From positions 66,359,001-66,423,000 of the forward strand of contig CM075656.1 in the NCBI GenBank assembly GCA_037953625.1: a stretch of 64,000 nucleotides of DNA, written 5' to 3'. The position numbers were made by a program, and so were the translations under genes. The DNA is from Crotalaria pallida. Taxonomy: Eukaryota; Streptophyta; Magnoliopsida; Fabales; Fabaceae. How positions within the stretch are numbered: the first letter of the stretch is position 1; every line of letters starts with the position of its first letter. Of the stretch, positions 22,501 to 33,859 are shown piece by piece. Below the pieces are notes generated by a model, which ran no database searches, was not told the origin of the DNA, and was given only the letters and a program-made list of their open reading frames with translations.

Positions 22501-22883
22501 TAATCGATTACTTTCTCAAGGTAATCAATTATTTTCATAAAATTAATCGATAATTTTCATAAAAGTAATCGATTACAGCCTCTCAAATAATCGATTCGTT
22601 GCTCTCTCTGATCTTTGTATGATGCTGGTAAAATAATCAATTACTTGATCCAGTAATCGAATACCATGTTACAAAGTAATCGACTCGTCTAGTTCAAGTA
22701 ATCGATTTCAGAGCCTCTGTTTTTTGTATGATGTTGTAAAAGCGATCAATTATTATATCAAGTAATCGGTTACTCTTTCACAAAAGTAATCGATTCACCA
22801 AGTTCAAGTAATCGATTCAAAACTCTTTGGATTTTTTATGATGCTACAAAAGTAATTGATTATCTACACTAAGTAATTGATTA
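22501..22883. repeat. Array of the palindrome TAATCGATTA with ~21-bp phasing
   Basis: At least fourteen copies of TAATCGATTA or one- to two-base variants, for example at 22501, 22522, 22544, 22566, 22588, 22634, 22654, 22677, 22699, 22763, 22787, 22809, 22853 and 22874. Neighbours within groups are 20-24 bp apart. A longer period of about 110 bp is also visible: TTTGTATGATGCTGGTAAAA at about 22614 recurs with changes at about 22725 and 22833. It lies in the presumed LTR side of the copia remnant. Confidence 0.85.
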
Positions 22884-22993
22884 CTTTTGCTGAAACTTGT
22901 AAAATCTTGTTTTCATAATCCAGAAAGTTTAACCATAGATTTTAAAGGTATTTCATATGATGCACCATGAAAGATTGTTGGAAAAACATTTTT

Positions 22994-23113
22994 TTTTTAA
23001 CAACAAAAAAAAATATTAATATTATAATAAGACCCCCAAGCATCATAGTACACACAAAAGGCCCCACCTTCTATGAAGGGTTTGCCCAAGGGTACAAAAT
23101 TCTTTGAATAAAG
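22994..23113 (-). mobile_element. Short 5'-truncated LINE-type insertion
   Basis: About 120 bp flanked by a 17-bp direct repeat, GTTGGAAAAACATTTTT, at 22977-22993 and 23114-23130. The + strand begins with T-rich and A/T-rich DNA, so the poly(A) end of the insert faces left. The complement contains GGGGTCTTATTATAATATTA followed by a T/G run, like plant LINE 3' ends. Confidence 0.7.
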
Positions 23114-23130
23114 GTTGGAAAAACATTTTT

Positions 23131-24224
23131 GAAAAACACTTTGAATAAATTCTTCTCCATGTCCTAAGTGTGACATATTTGCATGAAGGAAACAACTACT
23201 CTGCCTTACAAATTTTCCTAAATCAAGTATGAGGTTGATTCTTCAAGGAGCTTTACCGTTATGGTTGTGCATTATTTTCCTTATCCTCTTTAGTTCCTTG
23301 TTTGTTATCATCAAAACTTGTAACACTTATAGTTAGAGCTGTCAAAATGGGCCGGCCTGATAAACCCGAAAATTTATAGGCCAGGGTTTGGGCTTTTTAA
23401 TATGTGTTATTTAACAACACCGGACTTTCTATACCCCAGACAGATCGGGTTAATAAAAAAACCCGTTTCTGGCTGGGTTAACCTGGTCGGACTTAGGGTT
23501 GGCAAAAAACTAATAAAATTTCCATTTCATTCTCAGTTCCTTACTCCCTGGCTTATCAATCTCAACATCGATTCTCACTCCCAATTTCTAAACCCTAAAA
23601 TCCCCTTGCAAAAAAAAAATGCAACAGCTTTCCCCTCACTACTAGACTTACCGCCTGTCTGCATTACCATGGCTCCCCCATGTCTCGTGCCGCCATTGAG
23701 GAGTAGAAAGCCATCGTACCATTGTGAACCTATAAGCCACCCTTCGTTCAAGACCTAGCCGTCACAGATCGAGTGGCAAGTCACCACGACGATTTCCGTC
23801 TGGTTTTGCTATCGGCCTTGTTTTGTTGTCACAAAAGGGTGGGTGGGGCAATTTATAGATCATCTTGGCTTTTCTGATTTTTTTTCAATTCTGTACTGAT
23901 AAAGGTGGGAGGGGATGCCTTTTTTTTGCCATAATCCATGGTTTTGGCCTATAGGTGGGTTGGGAGATGAAATAGTTATTCTTTATTCTTTTACATGTTG
24001 TACTGATTTTCAATAAGGAGTAAATTATAAAATTTTTTCTTATCCCAAAAAAAAAAATCCCTTCAATTAAAACTGCAAAAATATTATAATAAAAAAATTT
24101 GCAGAAATATATATTTTTTTAAAAGATGTTGGCCAGCTGCTTAGGGTAGGTTTGGGTTTTATATATTAGTGTACTTAATTAACCTGTAACCGAGCTTTTT
24201 GACCCAAGCTCGATATGGCCCATG
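23131..24224. other. Copia-remnant flank with a probable hAT-like insertion
   Basis: Near 23334 TAGAGCTGTCAAAATGGGCC begins, a sequence typical of a hAT left end, followed by GGGTT/AACCC-rich subterminal DNA. The matching right end is not clear (GACCCAAGCTCGATATGGCCC near 24200 is a candidate). The 118-codon open frame at 23402-23758 lies in this material and has no recognisable domain. Confidence 0.4.
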
Positions 24225-24459
24225 AATCTCTCTCCCCTTTTGGCAACATCAAAAAGAGAGGGAGACCTGCATTATTTAGGGAATCATGCAACTATTACTT
24301 CAATGCCCATGTTAGTAACATATAGTAATAAAAATAGTGGGTAAAGCAAAGACATACAATCAATCTATGCAGGATACATTAGTCAAGCCGAGTTCTCTTC
24401 TAATAAAAAGGAAACATTCTTTTGGTATTGGTTTAGTAAAAATATTGGCTAACTGCTTA
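24225..24459 (-). pseudogene. Ty1/copia remnant, 3' end of pol (left part)
   Basis: On the minus strand the reading after the large CACTA insertion is KQLANIFTKPIPKECFLLLE, the conserved C-terminal end of copia RNase H (usually QLADIFTK). Further left the complement reads TTTTTGATGTTGCCAAAAGG followed by GGAGAGAG, a copia-type polypurine tract. The element therefore points left, with its LTR in 22500-24220. Its other half is at 50020-50340. Confidence 0.68.
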
Positions 24460-24479
24460 CACTACTACAAAATGCACAA

Positions 24480-24690
24480 TTAAAGGCGGTCTTTTAAGGG
24501 CGGTTCCTAAACGGAACTGCCCTCTTTAGTTTAAATTGATTTAAGAGAAGGGTTATTTCCTTTAACCAGCCTTAAATATTTTATTTTTAAGGGCAGATGC
24601 TAACGGAACCACCTTCATTTATCCTAAATAAAATACAGATATTTTTAGAAGAGGGTTCCTTTATTCAACCGCCTACTTAAATCTCAAATT
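24480..24690. repeat. Left subterminal repeats of the large CACTA element
   Basis: GGCGGTCTTTTAAGGGCGG, GGCGGTTCCTAAACGGAACT, GGGTTCCTTTATTCAACCGC and similar inverted half-sites. They correspond to the denser copies near the right end. Confidence 0.75.
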
Positions 24691-24699
24691 AAAAAAAAA

Positions 24700-25782
24700 A
24701 GATACCCAAAAAAAATCGGGAAACATTCCCACCAACACAATTTTACTAAGTACTAAGTAATAGAGAAGTAATAGAGACAAGCACAGACCACACACTCACC
24801 AGTCACACACTCACACGAAACCTCCTCGCAGCCGTCGCCACCATCGTCCTCCGGTGCTCCTCTTACCGCCGTCGCCACAACGTCCTCCTCTTACCGCCGT
24901 ATTTCAGTCCAACAACACACAGTCACACACTCTCACCGACCGTTGCCTCCTCTTATCGCCGTCGCCACCATCGCTTGCCATCGTCCACCGTCTGCCATTG
25001 CATGCAATCTCCTCTCAGCTCATTCTAAGTAAGCAAAATCATATTTCTCTCATTCTCTCTTTAAGTTTCCCTTTTTTTCGATTTTCCCCTTTTTTTATTC
25101 TGGTAATACAGTTTAGGGTTTTTGATTTTCCCTCTTTTTGATTCTGCTTTTAGGGTTTTTGATTTTCCCTCTTTCTGATTTGGGGTTTTCACATTAATTT
25201 TGTGCATGTTTCTATTTAGGGTTTTTGATTTAGGCCCTTCCCGTGTCCTCTGTTTTAGATTTTGTGCGTGTGTGCTTGTGAAAGAAAGAGACAGAGAGAG
25301 AGAAATAGACCGTGATGAAATGGATTTGTGCATGCAAGCTTCTTTTAAATTTTTTTCCTTAGTTTTCCTTTGATGGGCTTTCTGTTGGAGGAAAAGGGAA
25401 CACAATTTGTTAATTCTTGAGCTTTATCTTGCTTTTGATGCCTTTTTTCAATGGTTTTACAATGTCGTGGGTGTGGTGTTTTTGGATTCAATTGGCATGC
25501 CCTTTTCAGTTGCCATCTTTTATACTGACTGACTGTTGTGGGAATAATTGATTTTGTGGATGTGAGTTTCTTTTAGTTTGGTTTACATCGACAGTTTTTT
25601 TGTTGAGTTAATTGATTTTGTGCGTGGGCTTCTTTAAGTTCTTTTTCTTTATTTATTTTTAAATTTTGATGGGATTTTGTTAATGGAAAAGGAAACAAAT
25701 TTGAAAAATGATTAGGAAATAGGAAGGACAGAAATACTTAGTGTAATTGTCGTTGGGTGCCAATGTGGTCATTGCTACTTGC
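24700..25782 (+). promoter_or_regulatory. 5' leader region of the CACTA transposase gene
   Basis: A GC- and CT-rich stretch (24780-25030) with repeated CCGTCGCCAC phrases ends near CATTCTAAGTAAGC, a plausible splice donor. The following T-rich DNA, with repeated TAGGGTTTTTGATTTTCCC, looks like an intron that closes at an acceptor (TTTGCAG) near 27598. Open frames here lack domains. Confidence 0.45.
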
Positions 25783-25860
25783 TTAGTTGACATGTCTTCT
25801 TGCTTGCCTGACTCCCTTTATTGGCAACTGGGAGGGGGAGTAGAAAAATGAACCATTTTT

Positions 25861-26482
25861 AACCTTCTCAACCTCTTCCCAGCTCACCGTTGCATCCGCA
25901 TCGGGGTCTGTCCAAAAGCTGTTAACTTTAGCCCCCACCTGGACTCCAACCTTCAACACATCAGTTATCAACTTCTCATTGTAAAACTGTTCTGCAAACA
26001 TAGGCCATGTGATCACTGGCAAGCCAACTCCCAAGCTTTCGAGTACCGCATTCCAACCACACTGAGTTATGATTCCTCCTATAGCAGGATGGTTCACTAT
26101 GAGCAATTGAGGTGCCCAATTCCATATGATATAGCCCTTCTTGCTTTCCCTCATCCTTTGCTCAAAGCCTTTCAGCAAACTACTCTCTCCATCTTCAACT
26201 CCCTCCATATTCCGAACAACCCATATGAAATTATGACCAGAATCTTGAAGCCCGTGAGCGATTTCAAGAAGTTGAGCATAACAATGCCTAGTTAGGCTTC
26301 CAAAACTTACATACAGTACAGACTCATTCTCCTTAGAGTCAAGCCAATTTAACAAATCTTCCTCCATCTGTTCCTTATTCTTCGTCTTTTCTGCTTCATC
26401 ATACTTGTTAACCCAAGCAGAAACTGGTCCTACACTCCAACATTTGACCCCTAGTGTGCTTTCACAGAGTTGCTCATAATTA
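25861..26482 (-). pseudogene. Captured fragment of a family-1 UDP-glycosyltransferase (UGT73-like)
   Basis: Minus strand, about 205 codons, truncated at both ends. Upstream part reads YEQLCESTLGVKCWSVGPVS, then ESVLYVSFGSLTR, and then the PSPG nucleotide-sugar-binding box (WAPQLLIVNHPAIGG...CGWNAVLES...PMFAEQFYNEK). Family-1 UGTs transfer sugars to small molecules such as triterpenoids or phenolics. The box has Q where the conserved HCGWN histidine should be, which should impair sugar-donor binding. The end of the family sequence is missing after EEVEKV. A 17-bp direct repeat, AAAAATGAACCATTTTT, borders the fragment (25844-25860 and 26483-26499). It lies antisense in an intron of the transposase gene. 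Confidence 0.88.
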
Positions 26483-26499
26483 AAAAATGAACCATTTTT

Positions 26500-27864
26500 T
26501 ATGAATATTTACTGTTGTACGGCATGATTGTTGCCTAATTGTGCTGAATGTATTGTAAAAATGAAATGCCATGTGTTCATATTCTTTACTCTGGCTGGGA
26601 TAGGTAAACTAATTAAAAATAAGTTCATTTGTTTCATCTTTATGTTAAATTATATCTAACACTTCACTCTAAGCCTGTGTTTTCCAAGTTTTTTATTGGC
26701 TGAAATCTTTGTTAAGTTGTCAGATTTAATGACACACTAAGAACCTATCTTGTCATTGGATTATATATTAACCAGTTTAGAGTCTCAAATTTAGCTTATT
26801 ATTTTAATTCCAAGGAATAGTAGGGTGGGTCTGCTGGTGGGGTCAGTTAAAAGGATTTGCAAGAAATAAGCTTTTTGAACTTGCATACTTTACGTTTGAC
26901 ATATCATGGGCAACATGCCTCAAGTTTTCTGATTCCTATTAGAGTTTGGAGCTTTGGCTCTTAACAAAATTCATTCACCTGATTTTAATTTCATCTTTGC
27001 TTTATAGTAATGACACTGTCACACTCTTTTTTCTCACAAATGGTTATAATAAGATAGATCATCAATCAACTCAATCTTATCTTTATTTTTCATGATGAAT
27101 GTAACCAACAAATTAAAGAATAAGTAAATAAATAAAAACAAGTGTTTTAACCTATGAATTGTTGCACCCACCCAAAAAATCCAAAAAGACAAAAGAAAAA
27201 GTCACAGAAGTTGCTGCTTCTGTTGCATTCTCCCAATTCAGGAAGATGAGAGCGATTAGTCATGACCTCTAATCAAGGGCATTTGTTATGAATGTATGGA
27301 CCAAAATTGAACTTATACGTACCCTTTCCCAGTGACTCAGTTAATTTACAATCAGTTTTTTCAGAACTCTCTTTGAGATGTCAAGTCTTGCAATAATATA
27401 ATTGTTGACTTAGGTATCTACTGCATTCCATCTTTAGATGTGAAGTGATTTCTATAGTGTTCAGTTTGTTAAGCTCAATGGAACTCATTGGTTTGCTTTA
27501 TGTCAATAGCTTGTAGAAGAAATTAATTGAATGGCTTGAGTCAATGTACATATTCTTGGAAGAACATCTAATAATGTCTTTTTTTTTTGTATTTGCAGTT
27601 TTACCATTGCTGCTTGGTGGTAGCCGCTCGTCGTTGACTTATCGCTTGCATCACTTATTCTTGATCTTGTAAGTAGTTTTTGTTAAATCTCTACTGTTTT
27701 GCCTTAATTTTGGTTTGCATAACTTATTATTTATTAATTAGGGGTTACTTCGTTATTTATTAATTAGGACTTTATTGTTATTAATTAGAGTTACTTAATT
27801 AGTTATGAATTAGGAGTTACTTTATTTAGCATACTTATAATCCTTTAAATCTAGGTAGATTACC
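26500..27864 (+). other. Intron and second leader exon of the transposase gene
   Basis: T-rich intron-like DNA to about 27598 (TTTGCAG). A short exon (TTTTACCATTGCTGCTTGG...) then ends at a GTAAGT donor near 27669, followed by a second intron to about 27856. No protein-coding feature. Confidence 0.4.
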
Positions 27865-29144
27865 ATGGATCGTAAATGGATGAAAGCTCGTCGTTTTTCG
27901 CCCGAGTACGAGGAAGGAGTGAAACAAAATTTGTTAGTTTTGCTGTTAGTAATGCAAAAAATCGTAATAAAATCTTGTGCCCTTGTCTCAAATGTTGCCA
28001 TGGAAGCTTTGTTAATGAAGCTGATTTGGAAGGTCATCTACTTTCGTTTGGAATTGACCAAAGTTATACGTGCTGGACAAAACATGGTGAGACAAAAACC
28101 GAGTCTACTTATCAAAGTTATGCCTCGGTTTCCGACACAACTACATACGATGAGGCTGATCGCTTGGAAGACATTGTAAATGCGGTTGAAGAGTATCTTC
28201 GTGATCATCCTGAGATGTTCGATAGATTGAAAAGTGATGCAGATACACCATTGTATGATGGTAGTGACTTCACAAGATTGGGAACAGTGATAATGCTGTA
28301 CAAGTTGAAAGCTACCAATGGTTGGACGGATAAGAGCTTTACTGAATTACATGACCTCTTGAAACAAATAGTGAAAGCACACTTGTATGTTCTACACAAC
28401 ACTGATGAGATTGATCCATATGTTGAAAGACACAAGAAGACATTGTATACTCTTTACCCAAAAAAGAGTGAAAAGTGGATAACAGATGAACATAATCGGA
28501 CTTTCATTAAATGGCTAAGAGCCGAGGTTGTTGAAGACTTGGCTAAGAATCCCAGTTCAGTTACCGAAAGAGTGAATTGGTTATCTAAAGGTCCAAGAAC
28601 CCATGCCATTTCTTACACAAGTTATGTAATTAATGGGTACACATTCTACACAAAAGAGCACGATGATAAAAGTACCATGCAAAATAGTGGTGTGACCCTT
28701 GTGGCCCAAGCTTTGCATATCTCAGGTTGTAAAGATAAAAACCCCATATATGCGAATATGTCATACTTTGGGGTCATTGAGCGCATATGGGAGTTGGATT
28801 ACACGAAGTTTAGTGCTCCTGTGTTTGGGTGTAAATGGGTTGACAACAGGAATGGCATTGAGATTGATGAAATAGGCTTCGTTAGGGTGGATCTTAATAA
28901 GGTAGGACACAAAGAAGAACCTTTCATTTTAGCATCACAAGATCAACAAGTGTTCTTTGTCGAAGATCCTGCTAATATCAAATGGTCCATCATTCTTTTA
29001 TCAAACAAAATTGAGGTCGATGAGTATTGTGAAGATGATCCTTTCTTAGGGATTTCACAGTCACTTGAGAGTGATTCAATAACTGAAGACTGTGATACGT
29101 ATACAAGAGATGATCATAATGAGGGTATTTGGATAAATGATAAG
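27865..29144 (+). pseudogene. TNP2-type CACTA transposase, frameshifted, deleted and interrupted
   Basis: The authentic start is probably ATG 27865 (MDRKWMKARRFSPEYEEGVK). One reading-frame slip near 27920-27930 moves it into the frame that is open to 29198. That frame shows the transposase-associated domain (CPCLKC...CWTKHGE), then NGWTDKSFTELHDLLKQ from the start of the TNP2 catalytic region. It then jumps at about 28377 to IVKAHLYVLHNTDEIDPYVE, the late part of DUF4218, followed by EHNRTFIKWL and DUF4216 (YFGVIERIWELDY...CKWVDN). The catalytic core is therefore missing. TNP2 proteins cut and join CACTA ends; this one should not. The gypsy insertion at 29145 breaks it again near its end. 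Confidence 0.88.
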
Positions 29145-32100
29145 TGTAACATTCCTTGTATATCATTTTACTTTATAAGAAAAGTAATAAGTTTATGAAT
29201 ACTTGGACTTGTTATCGTTGGAAAAAGATCTGAAAATAAGAATTTTCCCTTACCTTGAAAATTCCTTTTCACAAAAACTTGATTAATAATGAGGTTGACT
29301 AACAAAATCAGAGTTTGCGGAAACATAGTAAAATCATCATATTATACCCCCAAAATATATCAAGTGTAACAAGTCCATTAATACCAAATAGGTATAATTA
29401 TGAAACTGAATTCCTCTTATGATACCCTTTTTCCAAAATATGTATCATATAAATTCTATAAAAAAAAATAGAAATGTTATAGAGCTGGTCACTGGTCCTT
29501 TGTCCAAACATCCTTCTGGTCGGATCCTCGATATCTGCACAACGGGTTCCCAACCCACATTTTCTACACTCTGCATGCACATAAGGGACATCTCCCCTTA
29601 CTGATTCTTGTGCAAGCTAGATGCACGATCAACACCTAATAAGGGCATGGGGGTTAGCTATAGATATTCGCATAATTAAATGAGAATAAAGCTAACATCC
29701 ACAAGTCAACATGTAGCAAATCATGATGCATAATCATATGAGCACAACCGGTTAATCATAATAATTCTTTCAATGCAGATGGCATGATGCATGATTTTCT
29801 TCCACAACTGAGGCCTCTAAAAGTCCATCTTGGACGTCCATCCAATACACCGTTGTGTTCCCGGAACACTGACATTAGTTCCCAGAACGTAATGCCAAAC
29901 CATACTTGGATAAATACGCAACACTCCCAGAGTGTGCACCACGTTCCCAGAACGTGTAGCAAACCATACTTGGATAAATAAGCATCACTCCCAGAGTGTG
30001 CATCACGTTCCCAGAACGCATAAAAACCAGGTCCCGGACACTGGCCACATATCTATAATGTGTCATCAAGTAGGTTGCATATCAATGTGTTCCCAGAACA
30101 CTATCATATGTTCCCAGAACGTATATAACCAGGTCCCAGACACTGGCCACATATCTATAATGTGTCATCAAGTAGGTTATAATTTGGTACTCCCGGAGTA
30201 CCCTCCTCATATTCCCAGAATATGATAATCGTTCCTACCAACCAAACTTCTATTCTATATGAATGCACAATCATCAAGGTTGGTTTTATCTTTAATTCTA
30301 TTATTATACCAATGTGTTCCCAGAACACTAACATACGTTCCCAGAACGTATCGCAAACCATACTTGGAATATAATCAAGCACCACTCCCGGAGTGTGCAT
30401 CACGTTCCCAGAACGTATCCAAGAAACCATGTCCTAGACAATGGTCACATCCCCAGAATGTGTCATCAAGTAGGTTGCATCAGTTTGGTACTCCTAGAGT
30501 ACAGGGTCATGTTCCCATTAATTCCATTATTATGAATTGGAAAACACAACTTCTGAATGATATCTTGAGGTATGGCTTTACTCATGAAATTCACCTTTGA
30601 ATTTAAATTTAACATATGCTCATAGACCTGGATTAAGAGAATATAATCATTGGTATTAGCAACCCTTATTCAAAAACTTAACTTTTATTTTTAAGTTTCA
30701 GGTACTAACCGGTTACATCATCACTTAACCGGTTAGAATTACAAACCTGAATATAAAACCACTGATTTTCCAAGAATCTTTTCTTAAATTCTCTTCTCAA
30801 TCCAATAACAAGGTCTTAGCATAACAGAATACCTCAAGTTCAACACATAATATCATTCAAAAGATCTAAGTCATAATCCAATTTTCATTTATGCATAATT
30901 TCCTCTTGAAATTATCCTTTGATATTAAGGTATTAACTCATCACCTCCAATCTAAACCAAACAGTGCTCAAACACATAGTTTTAGATTGGCCTTTGTATG
31001 AAATTCTAGCTTAAACTTGTGTACAAATGGTATGGATACTTAGCCAATTTCAGAAATTCATTTTCTTTGAAAATTGACAGTATCTAACCGGTTACAAATT
31101 TCGACTAACCGGTTAGATTAGGCAGAACATACACTGAAAAATGAGGTTTTGCATACCATTTTCTGCCATACTCAAATCTAACCAATTTCATTCATAAATA
31201 GAGTTTACATACCTTAATACTAGTGTGTTCAACCACAGAAACCTATCTATATTGCATGCATTCAATTTTGATACTCAAATTGCACATAATTGCAAATATT
31301 TCACAACTTAATGCATCAATTCACATAATATCCAATTAAGTCATGAAATCAACATCAACATAGCTTGCATGCATCCAGATAACATTGCTCAAAACAACAA
31401 TTGAGCTCAAATTGGCCTCCAAGCCATTTAACCATTTTAACTTATGCCCTTTGAGTCTCATCTTATATTCTACCACAATTTATCCTCATTCTAGCAAATA
31501 GTAAGCTTCCCCCTTACCTTAGGTTCGTGCTTGATCCAAAACATTGCAGAAAAAAAGGCTCCAACATAGATCTCCATTAAATCCACTATATGCAGATAGA
31601 GTTGGACAGGGTACCAAAACCAGGGAAATTGACATGCAAAACCCAATTAAGAATTGGGGAAAATAGTCAAATTGAGTTCTCTGCAACATGCACTAGAGGT
31701 AGGAATAGATTTGAAACCAAAAGGGTTCGTGTGCTTACCAAAATCGAGCTTCAAAGTCAGCTCCAGAAACCAGAAGCTGAGGTTTGACAGCATCAACACC
31801 TCAACTTGGCAAGCTTCGTTCTCAAACTCCAGGAACTCTCAACTCACAAACTTTATATCAATACAAAGCCCTTGATGTGAGATTTGTAACCGTGTATCAC
31901 TCATGTTCTAACTCTCAGAAACGAAGGAGAATCGCACCAGACAAATCAAGAACCCTAAAAACAGAGTTTCAACCTTTCTATCAGAAAATCAACCCAAATT
32001 CATCAACAATTCGGGTTTTTATAGAGAAATCAGGCTTGCATGCAAGGCGACACGCGTTCCTCAGCGTGATTTGAGTGGGATTCGTGGCGATTTCTGGATT

Positions 32101-32451
32101 AATTGGGTGATTACTCATAAAATGCACTAACCCAGATTCTGAGTTCATCGTGTAACCGGTTACACAGCCCTTCTAACCGGTTACATACTGATAAAATTCA
32201 AAAATTAATAATTTAATTACTCTTTCTTCAAAAACCTTTTTAATATTGCAATTAGGTCCCAACCCAAGGGCTAATTTACAATATTCACATTTTTGTACAA
32301 AATAACCATATAAAAATATATCTCATATTTTTATATAAAAACACATTATGTACAAAAACTAAAACCTTCAAAACTAATATAAATCAATTATAAAATAATT
32401 ATTATAATTAATTTCTCGGTTATTTGGGAGACGAAAATTAGGGGTGTTACA
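29145..32451 (-). repeat. 3' LTR of the gypsy element (left copy)
   Basis: 3307 bp. On + it begins TGTAACATTCC and ends GGGGTGTTACA. It contains the hairpin array at 29855-30502 and three pairs of TAACCGGTTA (30706/30726, 31085/31106, 32153/32174). Small open frames in it recur in the other LTR and have no domains. Confidence 0.93.
29855..30502. repeat. Array of ~19 short hairpins with a constant centre and varying arms
   Basis: Each unit is arm-TC-CCR-GA-complementary arm. Examples: GTGTTC-CCG-GAACAC (29855), ACACTC-CCA-GAGTGT (29921), CACGTTC-CCA-GAACGTG (29940), GGTACTC-CCG-GAGTACC (30186), CATATTC-CCA-GAATATG (30208), ATACGTTC-CCA-GAACGTAT (30333), GTACTC-CTA-GAGTAC (30488). Units near 30027 and 30129 add an outer CCAG/CTGG stem, and the unit near 30427 changes this to CCAT/ATGG. 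Spacers repeat phrases such as AAACCATACTTGGATAAATA. The right LTR has the same array. Confidence 0.9.
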
Positions 32452-32471
32452 CTACTCCCCCACTTAAAAGG
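32452..32471 (-). other. Polypurine tract of the gypsy element
   Basis: On the minus strand CCTTTTAAGTGGGGGAGTAG directly precedes the LTR start TGTAACACCCC. This is the usual position of the plus-strand DNA primer. Confidence 0.8.
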
Positions 32472-33859
32472 AATTTCGTCCCCGAAATTCATCTTTTGAA
32501 ATTTTCCACTTTTCCAAAATATTTTTATACTAGAAAACTTCATCTTGCTCCCAAAAATTTGTTCTTTAGGGACCTCCCCCACTTAAAAGAGTTTCGATAT
32601 AATTCTTGTATTTTGAAACATTTCAAATAAAACCCTTCAGAAAAAACTTTCCAAACTAAACCACAAGGATTTTTCGTATAAAACTCTTATGTGAAAGAAT
32701 TTCTTTTAAAAAAATACTCTTTTGAATAATACACTTTTCAATCAACTTTTTGGAAAAACTTTTTGGGCTGCGCACTCTGATCTCTCGAGCACGATCAAAG
32801 AAACATTTGTATGACTTTATTCCTTAATAATTTGAGACATTAGGGTGATCAGTCCTAATATTCAAACCATTAGTAACAAAATCATTTCTTTTAGATATAA
32901 TCTTTCGCAAGAAAGACCATACGACAGGTCTTTAAGTTAGATGAACTTAAAGATAGGGTAATTATCACTATCAGACTTAGTTAGATAGTCAAGTTCTAGA
33001 GACATTTCCGTTGGGGAGACAAAGATTTGTCCTATCCCGGTGGTTGTTAATCTCTCTAGCCATAACTGATCTTTCTATTTCTGTAGTGTCCACAGCGATT
33101 TATCACATCCAATTGTGATAAAGGTTTTGATCACAGAAAGATTGAAGTTGAACTTCCAACAGGATATTGATATTCTCAAACGATTAGATTAACGTAATCG
33201 AAAACATTTAACTACGTTAACTCAGATCAAAGGAAGAGATAGGCTTGGGTTGTTTACGTCAGGATTACAATCAACTCTCATCTCAGCCGGTGAATTCTTC
33301 TCGTGCTGGATTCGCTTGCTGTCCAATCCTTTCTCACCTTTTCTTTCAAGACAATTCGGCGAATAATACGCCAGCTTCCTACAATCGGAATTTACTATTC
33401 CCTTAGGTACATCACAACTAAACTCCAAGTGATGTGCCTCACATTATTACCTTGAGATGGATAGATGTTCCCTTCCCTATTTCCTCCTTAGTCACTTTTC
33501 TTCAATCAAGGATTCCTTAACCTTGATATTTCCGTGGTTGATATTCTCCCATTTACTTTTTCCTCTTTCTCCAGTTGGGCCTGTATTTCATCATTCTTTC
33601 TCCTATTCTGAACTCAGACATTTCTCGCATGAATTTTATGTACTTTCCCATAGTCCTCATACATGCTTACCAACATCGAGAAATTCCTTCTTCCTTGATA
33701 ATTGATAGCTAACTTGGGTTCGAACATAATCTACTCTTGAAGTTCATGCCTTTGGATTTCTCATCTAGGTTGTACCAGAAAACACTTCCTAAATCCCTTA
33801 CTTCCATAATATATTTTCTAATATCCATAATCCCTGACTTTAATTTCAAAGATTAAATC
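32472..33859 (-). pseudogene. Degenerate gypsy internal region downstream of integrase
   Basis: A continuation of the minus-strand element with many stops. Near 33500-33700 the minus strand has short traces compatible with the integrase zinc-finger region (CEKCLSS...), but I cannot align it. The + strand next to the polypurine tract contains GAATTTCGTCCCCGAAATTC, a palindrome-like stretch of the element's 3' UTR. Confidence 0.45.

Noticed and set aside
26089..26295. A 68-codon open frame on + over the UGT region
   Set aside because: It is antisense to the clear UGT fragment and has no motif of its own.
29855..30502. CRISPR-like array of short palindromic repeats
   Set aside because: The genome is plant nuclear, the repeats differ in their arms, spacers are partly repeated and of unequal length, and the array lies in an LTR that is duplicated elsewhere in the window.
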